In this document: piece by piece, positions 7,835 through 20,073 of the stretch
Numbering within the stretch: position 1 is the stretch's first letter
How the letters are laid out: each line of letters begins with the position of its first letter
From: Qipengyuania pelagi
Lineage (GTDB): Bacteria > Pseudomonadota > Alphaproteobacteria > Sphingomonadales > Sphingomonadaceae
Reading direction: 5' to 3'
Assembly: GCF_009827295.1 (NCBI RefSeq)
Contig: NZ_WTYD01000001.1
Coordinates: 744,001 to 808,000, forward strand
Length of the DNA stretch: 64,000 nucleotides
Translations under genes and position numbers: made by a program
The notes under the pieces: generated by a model
What the model was told of the DNA's origin: nothing
Seen by the model: only the letters and a program-made list of their open reading frames with translations
Database searches by the model: none

Positions 7835-8584
7835 ATGAGCAGAAAGCAGCGCCTCGACCAGATGCTCGTCGATCGCGGCCTCGTCGAAAGCCGCACGCGC
7901 GCGCAGGCGCTGGTCATGGCCGGGCTGGTGTTTTCGGGCGAGCGCAAGCTGGAAAAGCCCGGCCAGCAGATCGCTGCCGACACCCCGCTCGACGTGCGCG
8001 GGCGCGATCATCCCTGGGTCTCGCGCGGCGGCATCAAGCTCGCCCATGCGATCGACCATTTCGGGCTCGATCCTGCGGGCGTGACGGCGATGGATATCGG
8101 CAGCTCGACCGGGGGCTTTACCGACGTGTTGTTGCAGAAGGGGGCTGCGCATGTCTTCGCGGTCGATAGCGGCACCAACCAGCTCGCCTGGAAATTGCGG
8201 CAGGACGATCGCGTCACCGTGTTGGAACAGACCAGCGCGCGCATTCTGACCCGCGAAATGATCGACCGCCCGTGCCAATGGGTGGTCTGCGATGCGAGCT
8301 TCATCGGCCTCGCCAAGGTGCTTGAGCGCCCGCTCGCACTGGCGGCACCCGAATGCCGCCTCGTCGCGCTGATCAAGCCGCAATTCGAGGTCGGGCGCGA
8401 AGAGGTGGGGAAGAAGGGCGTGGTCAGCGATCCGGCCCTCCACGCCCGCGTCTGCGACGAGGTGCGCGCCTGGGTCGAGCGGCTGGGTTTCACGGTCGAC
8501 GGGATCGTTGAAAGTCCGATCACCGGGCCGGAAGGCAATGTCGAGTTCCTGATCAGCGCCCTCAGAAACGCTCGCGGCGATTGA
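7835..8584 (+). CDS. tlyA: TlyA-family rRNA 2'-O-methyltransferase
   Basis: A 249-residue protein with an N-terminal S4 RNA-binding domain (about 1-60, MSRKQRLDQMLVDRGLVESR) and an FtsJ-like methyltransferase domain with the SAM motif AMDIGSSTGGFTDVLLQKGA. The family methylates 2'-OH of cytidines in 16S and/or 23S rRNA. The conserved C-terminal segment KPQFEVGREEVGKKGVV is present and length is normal. GGAGA lies before the ATG. Confidence 0.93.
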   Translation: MSRKQRLDQMLVDRGLVESRTRAQALVMAGLVFSGERKLEKPGQQIAADTPLDVRGRDHPWVSRGGIKLAHAIDHFGLDPAGVTAMDIGSSTGGFTDVLLQKGAAHVFAVDSGTNQLAWKLRQDDRVTVLEQTSARILTREMIDRPCQWVVCDASFIGLAKVLERPLALAAPECRLVALIKPQFEVGREEVGKKGVVSDPALHARVCDEVRAWVERLGFTVDGIVESPITGPEGNVEFLISALRNARGD

Positions 8585-8641
8585 CGCTGGCGCGCTCGGC
8601 GCTCTAGGCGTTTGCGCAACAAGATTTCACGGGAAGAGAAC

Positions 8642-10174
8642 ATGTCCGCTAACATCGCCGAAATGGAACGCCGCCGCGCCGCTGCCAGAATGGGCGGCGG
8701 GCAAAAGCGCATCGACGCGCAGCACGCCAAGGGCAAGCTGACCGCGCGCGAGCGGTTGGACGTGCTGCTCGACGAAGGCAGCTTCGAAGAGCTCGACACC
8801 TATGTCGAACACGATTGCATCGATTTCGGCATGGAGGAACAGCGCATTCCGGGGGACGGCGTCGTCACCGGATCGGGCACGATCAACGGGCGGCTGGTGT
8901 TCGTGTTCAGCCAGGATTTCACCGTGTTCGGCGGCTCGCTCTCGAAGCGCCATGCGGAAAAGATCTGCAAAGTGATGGACATGGCGCTGAAAGTCGGCGC
9001 GCCGGTCATCGGCCTGAACGACAGCGGCGGCGCGCGCATTCAGGAAGGCGTCGCCTCGCTCGGCGGCTATGCCGAAGTGTTCCAGCGCAACGTTCTTGCG
9101 AGCGGCGTGGTGCCGCAGATCAGCCTCATCATGGGGCCGTGCGCGGGCGGGGCAGTCTATTCGCCTGCGATGACAGACTTCATCTTCATGGTGAAGGATT
9201 CGAGCTATATGTTCGTGACCGGCCCGGACGTGGTCAAGACAGTGACGAACGAGGTCGTGACGCAGGAGGAACTGGGTGGCGCGGTAACGCACACGACCAA
9301 GACCAGCGTGGCCGACGTGGCGTTCGAGAACGATATCGAAACCCTGCTCGCGACGCGCAATTTCGTCGATTTCCTGCCGTTGTCCAACCGCGAGGATGTG
9401 CCCGAGCGCCCGACCAGCGATCCGTGGGACCGCGAGGAGCCGAGCCTCGACACGATCATCCCCGACAACGCCAACCAGCCCTACGACATGCACGAAGTCA
9501 TCCGCAAGACGCTGGACGAAGGCGATTTCTTCGAAATCCAGCCCGCCCATGCCGGCAATATCCTGTGCGGCTTCGGCCGGGTCGAGGGGCGCACGGTGGG
9601 CGTGGTCGCGAACCAGCCGATGGTGCTGGCAGGCGTGCTCGACATCAATTCATCGAAGAAGGCCGCGCGCTTCGTGCGTTTCTGCGATGCCTTCGATATT
9701 CCGATCCTGACCTTCGTGGACGTGCCCGGTTTCCTGCCCGGCACCGCCCAGGAGCATAACGGCATCATCAAGCACGGCGCGAAGCTCCTCTTCGCCTATG
9801 CCGAGGCGACCGTGCCCAAGATCACCGTCATCACCCGCAAGGCCTATGGCGGCGCGTACGACGTGATGAGCTCCAAGCATCTGCGCGGTGACCTCAACTA
9901 CGCCTGGCCCACCGCCGAAATCGCCGTGATGGGCGCCAAGGGCGCAGTGGAGATCATCTTCCGCCAGGACCGCGACAACCCCGACAAGATCGCCGAGAAA
10001 ACGAAGGAATACGAAGACCGCTTCGCCAATCCCTTCGTGGCCGCCTCGCGCGGCTATATCGACGAGGTGATCCACCCGCACGCAACGCGGCGGCGGATCG
10101 CGCTGGGGCTAAGGAAGCTGCGGGGGAAGCAGCTGGAGAACCCGTGGAAGAAGCATGACAATATCCCGTTGTGA
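8642..10174 (+). CDS. pccB: Propionyl-CoA carboxylase beta (carboxyltransferase) subunit
   Basis: A 510-residue carboxyltransferase that moves the carboxyl group from biotin to propionyl-CoA (or a related acyl-CoA). Acyl-CoA and carboxybiotin site motifs are seen: [38 protein letters not shown] and, in the C-terminal half, [22 protein letters not shown] 8642 follows GGGAAGAG with good spacing; an in-frame ATG at 8612 is less likely. It heads an operon that converts propionyl-CoA to succinyl-CoA. The matching alpha subunit gene at 15119-17142 is frameshifted. Confidence 0.95.
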   Translation: MSANIAEMERRRAAARMGGGQKRIDAQHAKGKLTARERLDVLLDEGSFEELDTYVEHDCIDFGMEEQRIPGDGVVTGSGTINGRLVFVFSQDFTVFGGSLSKRHAEKICKVMDMALKVGAPVIGLNDSGGARIQEGVASLGGYAEVFQRNVLASGVVPQISLIMGPCAGGAVYSPAMTDFIFMVKDSSYMFVTGPDVVKTVTNEVVTQEELGGAVTHTTKTSVADVAFENDIETLLATRNFVDFLPLSNREDVPERPTSDPWDREEPSLDTIIPDNANQPYDMHEVIRKTLDEGDFFEIQPAHAGNILCGFGRVEGRTVGVVANQPMVLAGVLDINSSKKAARFVRFCDAFDIPILTFVDVPGFLPGTAQEHNGIIKHGAKLLFAYAEATVPKITVITRKAYGGAYDVMSSKHLRGDLNYAWPTAEIAVMGAKGAVEIIFRQDRDNPDKIAEKTKEYEDRFANPFVAASRGYIDEVIHPHATRRRIALGLRKLRGKQLENPWKKHDNIPL

Positions 10175-10178
10175 TGAA
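10171..10178 (+). repeat. GTGATGAA direct repeat, left copy
   Basis: GTGATGAA spans the pccB stop and the start of the next ORF. An identical copy at 10653-10660 spans that ORF's stop and the epimerase start. The two copies bracket a 482-base segment, so collapsing them would join pccB directly to the epimerase gene with a TGATG overlap. Confidence 0.6.
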
Positions 10179-10656
10179 GAGCGATTCACTAAAGGCTAGC
10201 AACGAGATGGAGGCTGACAGGCGATCTTTAGCTCGGGATAATGTGACCAGAGCGTACGACTCTTCGCTTGCTTTGTTGAAGTGGGTTTTGACTAGCACGG
10301 CTACACTCCACACTGCTGCGATTTTCGCTGTGTTCAACTCCGAACGCTACAGCGACATCTTACTCGCCGGACCCGCGTGGTTGTTTCTCGCAGGTGTCGC
10401 CCTATCAGTTCTGAGCGGATTATTTTTTGCATTCGTATCAGCAGACTTTGCCGGAAAAATGTCGGCATCCTTGTGGAAGGGAGAGGGTTTGGATTCTGAT
10501 ACGATGGATGCGTATGACCCCGAAGCAAGCACGCTTGCAATTATTGCGGCAGTTCTCCTCGGACTGTCCGTCGCCGCGTTTCTTCTTGGCGTCGGGTTTT
10601 CAGGCTTGCAAATAGCAAACGATAGAAATTCCATTATGGTCGAGGAGAGCTCGTGA
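10174..10656 (+). CDS. Unknown small membrane protein inserted in the propionate operon
   Basis: A 160-residue protein with two or three hydrophobic segments (around HTAAIFAVFNS, LLAGPAWLFLAGVALSVL and TLAIIAAVLLGLSVAAFLLG) between charged ends, so probably an inner-membrane protein. I recognise no family. It starts at the ATG overlapping the pccB TGA by one base and ends in the same TGATG arrangement with the epimerase gene. Its DNA is visibly AT-richer than the flanks and uses TTA, CTA, AGA and TTG codons that are scarce in neighbouring genes, which suggests recent acquisition. No role in propionate metabolism is implied by sequence. Confidence 0.75.
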   Translation: MKSDSLKASNEMEADRRSLARDNVTRAYDSSLALLKWVLTSTATLHTAAIFAVFNSERYSDILLAGPAWLFLAGVALSVLSGLFFAFVSADFAGKMSASLWKGEGLDSDTMDAYDPEASTLAIIAAVLLGLSVAAFLLGVGFSGLQIANDRNSIMVEESS

Positions 10657-11093
10657 TGAAACTTGGCCGCCTTAATCACATCGGCGTTGCCACGCCTTCG
10701 ATCGCGGACAGCGTTGCCTATTACCGCGACACGATGGGCGCGATCCATATCGGCGAGCCTTTCGATCTGCCGGAACAGGGCGTGAAGGTCTGCTTCGTCG
10801 ACACGCCCGGCCATGACGGGACCGAAGGCACGCAGATCGAGCTGATCGAGCCGCTGGGCGAACAATCGACGCTCAGGACGTTTATGGAAAAGAACCCGCT
10901 CGGGGGGCAGCATCACGTCTGCTACGAAGTGCCCGATATCGACGCGGCGCGCGAATGGTTCGAGGGGAAGGGCAAGCGCATCCTCGGCCCGACGCGGATC
11001 GGCGCGCATGGGACACCCATCTTCTTCCTCCACCCGAAGGACATGAAGGGCCAGCTGACCGAAATCATGGAAACGCCGAAAGAGGCGCACTGA
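10656..11093 (+). CDS. mce: Methylmalonyl-CoA epimerase
   Basis: A 145-residue glyoxalase-fold (VOC) protein that interconverts (S)- and (R)-methylmalonyl-CoA, linking the carboxylase product to the mutase. Family features are [20 protein letters not shown] at the start, the metal-site Glu region [12 protein letters not shown], and [13 protein letters not shown] with the metal-site His. ATG 10656 overlaps the previous TGA by one base; the GTG three bases earlier is a possible alternative. The mutase gene follows after one base. Confidence 0.95.
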   Translation: MKLGRLNHIGVATPSIADSVAYYRDTMGAIHIGEPFDLPEQGVKVCFVDTPGHDGTEGTQIELIEPLGEQSTLRTFMEKNPLGGQHHVCYEVPDIDAAREWFEGKGKRILGPTRIGAHGTPIFFLHPKDMKGQLTEIMETPKEAH

Positions 11094-11094
11094 G

Positions 11095-13256
<2,162 letters not shown>

Positions 13257-13260
<4 letters not shown>

Positions 13261-13691
13261 AATACCTTTTCATTGCGATCATTTTAAGCGTGATTAGCCC
13301 GACATCGTTGCAAGCCTGCTTAGCCCCGCGCGATACGGACGCCAGTCGCGAACGCTGGATGCAAGAGACCGGCGGCTTGAAGGTTGCCGGTCGCTATTAC
13401 GAAATCCGCGAGCTCACTTTCCGGAGGCCCGCCGATGCCAACCGTTCGGGCCCCGCCGCTATTTGGTATTTTGGTCGGGTGATCGGTGATGACGGCGCCA
13501 ACTACGAAACCTTTCACAGGAGCGTGGACGTACGCTATATGTGCGAGCAAGCTGGAGGCCCACGCGCGGCCGCAACCGGCGATTTTTATATCACCAAAGA
13601 CGCCGAAACCGGGCTTTTCTACATCCGGGATTGGGATGGCGAGTACGTTCTTAGCCCTGCGGGAGAGGATCTGGAGGAGGCTGCGGAGTGA
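13257..13691 (+). CDS. Small exported protein of unknown function
   Basis: A 144-residue protein starting [21 protein letters not shown], a signal sequence ending in LQAC that may be a lipobox. The mature part carries [10 protein letters not shown] and aromatic-rich DFYITKD and [10 protein letters not shown], and is not recognised. ATG overlaps the mutase stop (ATGA) and the stop overlaps the next GTG (GTGA), so it is translationally coupled on both sides. Base composition is lower in GC than the mutase and bioB genes. Like its neighbour it looks like an addition to the operon. Confidence 0.7.
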
Positions 13692-14056
13692 TCGTTTCTC
13701 TCATCCTTTCACTGGCAGCTCCGGTTATACTGGAGGTGCCAAACGAACCATGTGACCCGAGCGCTCCGATCCGTGACCCCGAAGTATGCGAGCCGATCTT
13801 TGAGGTCGATGGTGTAGCCATTTACAACTTGGAGAGCGTGGCAGTGGGCACCGTCGAACGAATGTTTCAGTTCAGGCAGGACATTGCCCATTGTGGTCTG
13901 GCTAGCCGCATCGACGGTGTCGACAGCAAAATTGCAGTGTATGACATCGTCAACGCCGATGAGCAGAGCCGCGCCTGTGTGCTCAAGTGGATCGAGACAA
14001 ATGAGCCGGAGTTGAAATTTTCCGAAGAGAAGCTCGCCTCCTTCTTTCCCTTGTGA
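13688..14056 (+). CDS. Small exported protein of unknown function
   Basis: A 122-residue protein beginning at GTG 13688 inside the previous stop (GTGA). A short hydrophobic start ([17 protein letters not shown]) could be a signal peptide. Several Cys residues (NEPCDP, PEVCEP, AHCGLA, RACVLKW) hint at disulfides in the periplasm. Codon use is AT-leaning like the preceding gene. No family recognised. It ends about 25 bases before the bioB start. Confidence 0.65.
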   Translation: MIVSLILSLAAPVILEVPNEPCDPSAPIRDPEVCEPIFEVDGVAIYNLESVAVGTVERMFQFRQDIAHCGLASRIDGVDSKIAVYDIVNADEQSRACVLKWIETNEPELKFSEEKLASFFPL

Positions 14057-14081
14057 ATAACTTTGATACTTGGAACCCTCG

Positions 14082-15116
14082 TTGACTCTAATCCGCACCG
14101 ACTGGACCCGCGAGGAAATCGCGGACCTCTTCGACCTTCCCTTTGCCGAGCTGCTCTTCCGTGCAGCCACGGTCCACCGCGAGTTTCATCCGCCCGAACA
14201 GGTGCAGCTCTGCACCCTGCTCTCGATCAAGACCGGCGGGTGCCCGGAGGATTGCGGCTATTGCTCGCAGTCGGTGAAGGCCGATAGCGGGGTCGAGGCG
14301 ACCAAGCTGATGGACGTGCGCGCCGTACTGCAATCTGCCGCGCAGGCGAAGGACGCAGGCTCGCAGCGCTTCTGCATGGGCGCGGCCTGGCGTAATCCCA
14401 AGGATCGCGACATGCCCGCGATCGTCGAGATCGTGAAGGGCGTGCGCGCGATGGGGCTGGAGACCTGCATGACGCTGGGGATGCTGACACCGAAACAGGC
14501 GGATATGCTGAAGGAAGCGGGCCTCGATTATTACAACCACAATGTCGACACAGGCCCTGAATATTACGAGCGCGTGATCTCGACCCGCAAGTATCAGGAC
14601 CGGCTCGACACGCTTCAGAACGTGCGCGATGCGGGCATCAATGTGTGCAGCGGCGGGATCGTAGGGATGGGCGAAACGCGCGAGGATCGCGTTGGCTTCG
14701 TCCACACGCTCGCCACGCTGGAGCGGCATCCCGAAAGCGTGCCGGTCAACGCGCTGGTGCCGGTCAAGGGCACGGTGCTGGGCGATATGCTCGCCGACAC
14801 GCCGCTCGCCAAGATCGACGATATCGAATTCGTCCGCACCGTCGCGGTCGCGCGCATAGCCATGCCGATGAGCATGGTGCGCCTGTCCGCAGGCCGCGAG
14901 TCGATGAGTGAGGCCACACAGGCGCTGTGCTTCCTCGCGGGGGCGAACTCGATCTTCACCGGAGACACATTGCTGACCGCGCCCAATGCGGGCGACGATA
15001 GCGACAGTGCGCTGTTCGCCAAGCTCGGCCTGACGCCGCTGGTGCAGGAAGAGCCGATGCGGGCAACGGGGCGATCCTGCAAGCGGACCAGCGAAACCAT
15101 GGAACCGGCGGAGTAA
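14082..15116 (+). CDS. bioB: Biotin synthase
   Basis: A radical-SAM enzyme of 344 residues that inserts sulfur into dethiobiotin. The CxxxCxxC cluster motif is [13 protein letters not shown]. The second-cluster ligands fall in [16 protein letters not shown] and [13 protein letters not shown], and the conserved Arg is in SMVRLSAGR. No ATG is available: TTG 14082 gives a start ([11 protein letters not shown]) like the family, with GGAA six bases upstream, while TTG 14070 would add four residues. It lies directly before the biotin-dependent carboxylase subunit gene. Confidence 0.93.
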   Translation: MTLIRTDWTREEIADLFDLPFAELLFRAATVHREFHPPEQVQLCTLLSIKTGGCPEDCGYCSQSVKADSGVEATKLMDVRAVLQSAAQAKDAGSQRFCMGAAWRNPKDRDMPAIVEIVKGVRAMGLETCMTLGMLTPKQADMLKEAGLDYYNHNVDTGPEYYERVISTRKYQDRLDTLQNVRDAGINVCSGGIVGMGETREDRVGFVHTLATLERHPESVPVNALVPVKGTVLGDMLADTPLAKIDDIEFVRTVAVARIAMPMSMVRLSAGRESMSEATQALCFLAGANSIFTGDTLLTAPNAGDDSDSALFAKLGLTPLVQEEPMRATGRSCKRTSETMEPAE

Positions 15117-15118
15117 TC

Positions 15119-17142
15119 ATGTTCAAGAAAATCCTCATCGCCAATCGCGGCGAGATCGCTTGCCGGGTCATCAAAACCGCGCGCCGGATGGGCATTGAGA
15201 CCGTCGCGGTCTATTCCGATGCCGATGCGCGCGCGCCCTTCGTGAAAATGGCAGACGAGGCGGTGCATATCGGCCCGGCCCCCGCGAACGAGAGCTACCT
15301 GCTCGCGGACAAGATCATCGCCGCCTGCAAGCAGACCGGGGCCGAGGCGGTGCATCCGGGTTACGGCTTCCTGTCCGAGCGCGCGACCTTCGTCGAGGCG
15401 TTGGCCAAGGAGAACATCGCCTTCATCGGCCCGCCTGCCAATGCGATTGCGGCGATGGGCGACAAGATCGAATCCAAGAAGCTCGCCATGGAAGCAGGCG
15501 TCAATGTCGTCCCCGGCTTCGTCGGCGAGATCGAGGATACGGAACACGCGGTCCGCATCGCCAACGAGATCACCTATCCGGTGATGATGAAGGCCAGCGC
15601 GGGCGGCGGCGGCAAGGGGATGCGCCTCGCCTATAGCGAGAAGGACGTGCGCGAAGGCTTCGAGAGCGTGAAGCGCGAAGGGCTCAATTCCTTCGGCGAC
15701 GACCGCGTCTTCATCGAGAAATTCATCGAGGACCCACGCCATATCGAGTCGGCGACAAGCACGGGACCATTCTCTATCTCAACGAGCGCGAATGCTCGAT
15801 CCAGCGCCGCCACCAGAAGGTGGTCGAGGAAGCGCCGTCGCCCTTCGTCACGCCAAAGATGCGCAAGGCGATGGGTGAGCAGTGCGTGGCCCTCGCGCGC
15901 GCCGTCGACTATCATTCGGCGGGCACGGTCGAACTGATCGTCAGCGGCGCGGACAAGACGGGGGAGAGCTTCTACTTCCTCGAAATGAACACGCGCCTCC
16001 AGGTCGAGCATCCCGTGACCGAGGCGATCACCGGCATCGATCTCGTCGAGCAGATGATCCGCGTTGCGGCGGGCGAGAAGCTCGCCATGACGCAGGACGA
16101 TATCGGGATCGACGGCTGGTCGATCGAGAACCGCGTCTATGCCGAGGACCCCTATCGCGGGTTCCTGCCGAGCATCGGGCGTCTGGTGCGCTATGATCCG
16201 CCGGTGGACGGCTGGACCGACGATGGAAGCGCGAATGGTCGGCGCGGTGTGGCCATGGGAAATGGGGGCGTGCGCGTGGATGACGGCGTCTATGAAGGCG
16301 GCGAGGTCTCCATGTTCTACGACCCGATGATCGCGAAGCTGGTGACCTGGGGCGAAACGCGTGACGAGGCGGCGGACTTGCAGGTCCAGGCGCTCGATGC
16401 GTTTCGGATCGAGGGCCTTGGCCACAATGTCGATTTCCTCAGCGCCATCATGCAGCATCCGCGCTTCCGTTCGGGCGAGCTGACCACCGGCTTCATCGCC
16501 GAGGAATATCCCGACGGGTTCCAGGGCGCCGCCGCTTCCGACGATCTCAAGCGCGGGCTGGCCGCCATAGCGGGTGTGATCGCTACCGCCGATGCCGATC
16601 GCGCGCGCCGGATCGAAGGCCAGCTCTCGCGCGACCTCTACGCCCCCGGCGACTGGACTGTCCGCCTGGGCGACAGCGATTACCGCGTCGAGATCGAGGA
16701 GGATGCGATCCTGGTCGATGGCGATGCGATCTCGCTCGAAATGGAATACACGCCGGGCGAGCCGCTGTTCGATGTGACTCTCGACGGCACCGAACTGACC
16801 CTGCAATTGCAACCGACCCGCACCGGCTATGCGATGACGACGCGCGGCGCCAAGCACACGGTCCGCATCCTCCAGACCCGTATCGCGCATCTGGCCGAGC
16901 ACATGATCGAGAAGATCCCGCCGGACCTGTCCAAGATGCTGATCTGTCCCATGCCAGGCCTGCTGGTGAAGCTGCATGTCGGGCAGGGGGAAGAGGTCCA
17001 GCCGGGCCAACCGCTCGCCACCGTGGAAGCCATGAAAATGGAGAACATCCTGCGTGCAGAAAAGGCCGGGACGATCGCGAAGATCAACGCGAGTGAAGGC
17101 GAAAGCCTGGCGGTGGACGAAGTCATCCTCGAACTGGAATAG
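15119..17142 (+). pseudogene. pccA: Propionyl/acyl-CoA carboxylase alpha subunit, frameshifted by a deletion
   Basis: Encodes the biotin carboxylase (ATP-grasp) and biotin-carrier subunit. The first 210 codons read normally ([30 protein letters not shown], ending PRHIE at 15748). Translation then leaves frame, and the correct frame resumes at 15751 with [20 protein letters not shown], running on to the biotinyl motif VEAMKMEN and the stop. Conserved residues between HIE and GDKHG (normally about four, such as FQVL) are missing, and only two bases are found where twelve are expected, which fits a 10-base deletion. As read, the product would be a 272-residue fragment. A sequencing or assembly error is possible. 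Confidence 0.85.
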
Positions 17143-17232
17143 CCCGATTACACTCTTTTAACGTGCAATTGCGGCATCGCTGCAATTCCAATACCACCTT
17201 GTCATTGGGGAAAGGACAAGGGGGAATTGGGC

Positions 17233-18555
17233 ATGAGGCAGTTCGGTTTCGCGGGGTCCGTGGCGGCGATCGCGGCGGTCACGGTGGTTGCAGCACCCGC
17301 GGCCCAGGCGCAGGAGATATCCTATCGCTTGCCCGAAGCGACCATCGTCGCGGGGGTGGCGGAAACGCTCCTGTCCTGCGGCTCCGATCCTCAGGTTAAG
17401 CGGGAGGTGACGATCGCGGGTCTGACGCAGCCTGGCGAGATCGTGCGGCTCGATCCCAACAATCCCTTCCTCGGAAGCCGCAATTTGGAGATCGCCTATT
17501 TCGAGGATGGGACGATCCAAAAGATCAACGCCAGCGGCGAAGGATCGGGCGGCGCCGTGATCGCCAGCGTTCTGAAGAGCGCGGTCGGCTTCCTGACGAT
17601 GGGGCCGTTGGGTGGATTTGCTGGTCTCGGTGGGTTTGACAGCACGAAGGCGCTGGGTTCCGGCGCGAACGCCAATCCACAATTCGCGCTCACTCCGACC
17701 TGCGAACCGGAGATCAGGCAACTCGTTGAAAAACGCGCTGGCGTCGTGAAGGATATCGAGCAGTTCGAACAGGACGTGGCCTCGGAAGCGACGATCGATC
17801 CCCTGCGACGGACGCTTTACGTCGAATGGCTCAAGCAGCGCACGGCACTCGATCGCGCCCTCACGCTGCGTCAGTCCGTGAAACTGGAAGGGGCTGGCAG
17901 CGCATGGCGCGGGAAAATTGCCCCTGATGGGTCCATCGCTCTCTATGACCAGATTCCGACGATTGACCGCAAGAATTGGTTCGGCGCCACGGCCGATCGC
18001 TTCAAACCCAGGACGTCCGACCTGCCTTATTGCGTGGCGTTCACCGCCAGCGAGCCGACGCTGCGCAGATCGAAAGCCGTCCCCACGCTGGACCTTCGCC
18101 AATGGCGGCGCGCGCATCTGACCGATGAGGGGAATCTCAACGAGAACATCCTGTCCGACCGCTTCGTATATCGGCGCCCCGTACCCGTGAGCGTCGATAT
18201 CCGGCAGAAGTCCGCCACTACCCAGAATTGCGAAACCGACTTCGCAAGTCTTGTGAAGACTGAAACAGAGACAGTCCCGGTGCCGCAATTGTCGGAATAT
18301 TTCATCATGAAACTGGACAACGGAGCATTCGGATCACGCTCGCTCAAGGCCGAATTCCGTGCGGATGGGTCTCTTGTCTCGTTCGGCTCCTCTTCGGGCA
18401 GCGCAGGCTCGGGCGGGGCCGCCAGCCTTGAGGGGCTGTACGGAGCGGCGACGACCTTGCGCGATTCCGAAACTGCGCGTCTCAAGCGTGAACTCGACCG
18501 CGCGGATACGGAAAAGAAGCTCAAGGACTTGAGGGACGCGGCAAAACCGACCTAA
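17233..18555 (+). CDS. Exported protein of unknown function
   Basis: A 440-residue protein with a clear signal peptide (MRQFGFAGSVAAIAAVTVVAAPAAQAQE, cleavage after AQA). ATG 17233 has GGGG upstream; an in-frame TTG at 17227 is the alternative. The mature part has a glycine-rich hydrophobic patch (about residues 115-135, SAVGFLTMGPLGGFAGLGG) and a charged helical C terminus that may be coiled coil (ETARLKRELDRADTEKKLKD). I recognise no domain. It stands after pccA with its own 90-base leader, so is probably a separate unit. Confidence 0.8.
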   Translation: MRQFGFAGSVAAIAAVTVVAAPAAQAQEISYRLPEATIVAGVAETLLSCGSDPQVKREVTIAGLTQPGEIVRLDPNNPFLGSRNLEIAYFEDGTIQKINASGEGSGGAVIASVLKSAVGFLTMGPLGGFAGLGGFDSTKALGSGANANPQFALTPTCEPEIRQLVEKRAGVVKDIEQFEQDVASEATIDPLRRTLYVEWLKQRTALDRALTLRQSVKLEGAGSAWRGKIAPDGSIALYDQIPTIDRKNWFGATADRFKPRTSDLPYCVAFTASEPTLRRSKAVPTLDLRQWRRAHLTDEGNLNENILSDRFVYRRPVPVSVDIRQKSATTQNCETDFASLVKTETETVPVPQLSEYFIMKLDNGAFGSRSLKAEFRADGSLVSFGSSSGSAGSGGAASLEGLYGAATTLRDSETARLKRELDRADTEKKLKDLRDAAKPT

Positions 18556-18564
18556 TCAGGTGAG

Positions 18565-18936
18565 ATGCACCTCAATCACGCGCCCGACGCCCCGCCCGCC
18601 GACGAAATCGATTTCGCGACCTTCCTCAAGGCGGATATCCGGGTCGGCACGATCGTCTCGGTCGAGGCCTTTCCCGAGGCGCGCAAGCCGAGCTATCGCC
18701 TGCGCATCGATTTCGGTCCCGCCATCGGAGAGAAAACGAGCTGCGCGCAGATCGTCGCGAATTACACGCCCGATGATCTTGAGGGGCGTCAGGTCGCGGC
18801 TGTCGTCAACTTCCCACCACGCCAGATCGGGCCAGCCATGTCCGAAGTGCTGACCCTGGGATTTGCGGACGAGCGGGGCGAGGTCGTCCTGTTCGCTCCC
18901 GACAGCGCGGTGCCGAACGGTTCGCGTCTTTTCTGA
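18565..18936 (+). CDS. csaA: CsaA-like tRNA-binding-domain protein
   Basis: A 123-residue stand-alone tRNA-binding OB-fold protein. The family pattern is visible in FLKADIRVGTIVSVEAFPEARK, CAQIVANYTPDDLEGRQVAAVVNF and PRQIGPAMSEVLTLGF, close to B. subtilis CsaA and the EMAP-II/MetRS C-terminal domain. Proposed roles are chaperone-like or tRNA binding. It follows the exported protein by 9 bases and ends close to the convergent aroB. Confidence 0.88.
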   Translation: MHLNHAPDAPPADEIDFATFLKADIRVGTIVSVEAFPEARKPSYRLRIDFGPAIGEKTSCAQIVANYTPDDLEGRQVAAVVNFPPRQIGPAMSEVLTLGFADERGEVVLFAPDSAVPNGSRLF

Positions 18937-18963
18937 GAGCTTAGGGCGCTAACGCAGACTCTA

Positions 18964-20073
18964 TCAGTGCGCTTGCAGCTCGCCGTCCAGGAACTGCGCG
19001 ACGTCTTCCAGCGCGACGTCCTTCGCTAAAAATGCTGCACCTATGCTGCGCAGCAAAAGGAACGGGAGGGTGCCTGCATCCATCTTCTTGTCGTGCAGCA
19101 TATGATCGGCGAGATCTCGGCCTGAACAGCCCAGATCGAGCGCCGAGATTTCGGCCGGCAATCCGGCGGCATCGACCGCGCCGGTCAGGCGCTGGCTCGC
19201 TTCTTCGTCGAGCAATCCGCGCCGCGCGGAATAGCGCGCGGCCAGCACCATGCCTAACGCCACTGCCTCGCCATGCAGCAATCGATCGGAAAATCCCGTT
19301 TCCGCTTCGAGCGCGTGGCCGAATGTGTGGCCGAGATTGAGCAGCGCCCGCGCGCCCGTGGTCTCGCGCTCGTCTTCGGCGACGATCCGCGCCTTGGATG
19401 CAACGCTCGTGGCGACGGCATATTCCAGCGCAGCCGGATCGCGCGCAAGAACCGCTGCGCCCTTTTCTTCGAGCCACGCGAAAAATTCCGCATCGCCAAG
19501 CACGCCGTATTTCAGCACCTCGGCATAGCCCGCGCGCATTTCGCGGTCGGGCAGGGTGTCGAGCGCCGTGAGATCGGCCAGCACCAGCGCGGGCTGATGG
19601 AAGGCGCCGACAAGGTTCTTGCCCGCCGCGCTGTTGATCGCCGTCTTGCCGCCGACCGAGCTGTCGACCTGCGCCAATAAAGTCGTCGGCACCTGGATGA
19701 ATCCGCACCCACGCTTCAGGATCGCGCAGGCAAAGCCGGTCAAATCGCCCACGACTCCGCCGCCCAGTGCGACGACATGATCGCCGCGTTCGACGCCTTC
19801 TTCCAGCAGCCAGTCGGTCAGACGCTCCAGCTCGCGCCAGCTCTTGGAGCCTTCGCCCGGTGCCACATCGTACCATCGCGCTGTTCTTCCGCCCGCAGCA
19901 AGCGACGCTTCGACGGTCGGTCCCCAGTGTTTGCGTGCATTGCGATCCGCGACCACAGGCACGCTGTCCTTGCGCAGGAACGGGGCTGCATGATCCGCCA
20001 GATCACGCAGCAGATCGTGTCCGACGCGCACTTCGTAGCTGCGCCCGGCCAGTCCGACACCGATTACAGCCAT
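18964..20073 (-). CDS. aroB: 3-dehydroquinate synthase
   Basis: A 369-residue NAD- and metal-dependent enzyme making 3-dehydroquinate from DAHP in the shikimate pathway. Visible motifs are GGGVVGDLTGFACAILKRG and QVPTTLLAQVDSSVGGKTA for NAD and substrate, AAGKNLVGAFHQP, and the metal ligands in GYAEVLKYG, LNLGHTFGHALE and LLHGEAVALGM. Length is normal. Its start overlaps the aroK stop by 10 bases, so the two are cotranscribed as aroK-aroB. Confidence 0.96.
   Translation of the reverse strand: MAVIGVGLAGRSYEVRVGHDLLRDLADHAAPFLRKDSVPVVADRNARKHWGPTVEASLAAGGRTARWYDVAPGEGSKSWRELERLTDWLLEEGVERGDHVVALGGGVVGDLTGFACAILKRGCGFIQVPTTLLAQVDSSVGGKTAINSAAGKNLVGAFHQPALVLADLTALDTLPDREMRAGYAEVLKYGVLGDAEFFAWLEEKGAAVLARDPAALEYAVATSVASKARIVAEDERETTGARALLNLGHTFGHALEAETGFSDRLLHGEAVALGMVLAARYSARRGLLDEEASQRLTGAVDAAGLPAEISALDLGCSGRDLADHMLHDKKMDAGTLPFLLLRSIGAAFLAKDVALEDVAQFLDGELQAH

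Noticed and set aside
15119..17142. Two separate genes (biotin carboxylase fragment and a second carboxylase gene)
   Set aside because: The two frames join as one continuous PccA with only a few conserved residues missing, and the second part lacks a ribosome binding site, so a single disrupted gene is the better reading.
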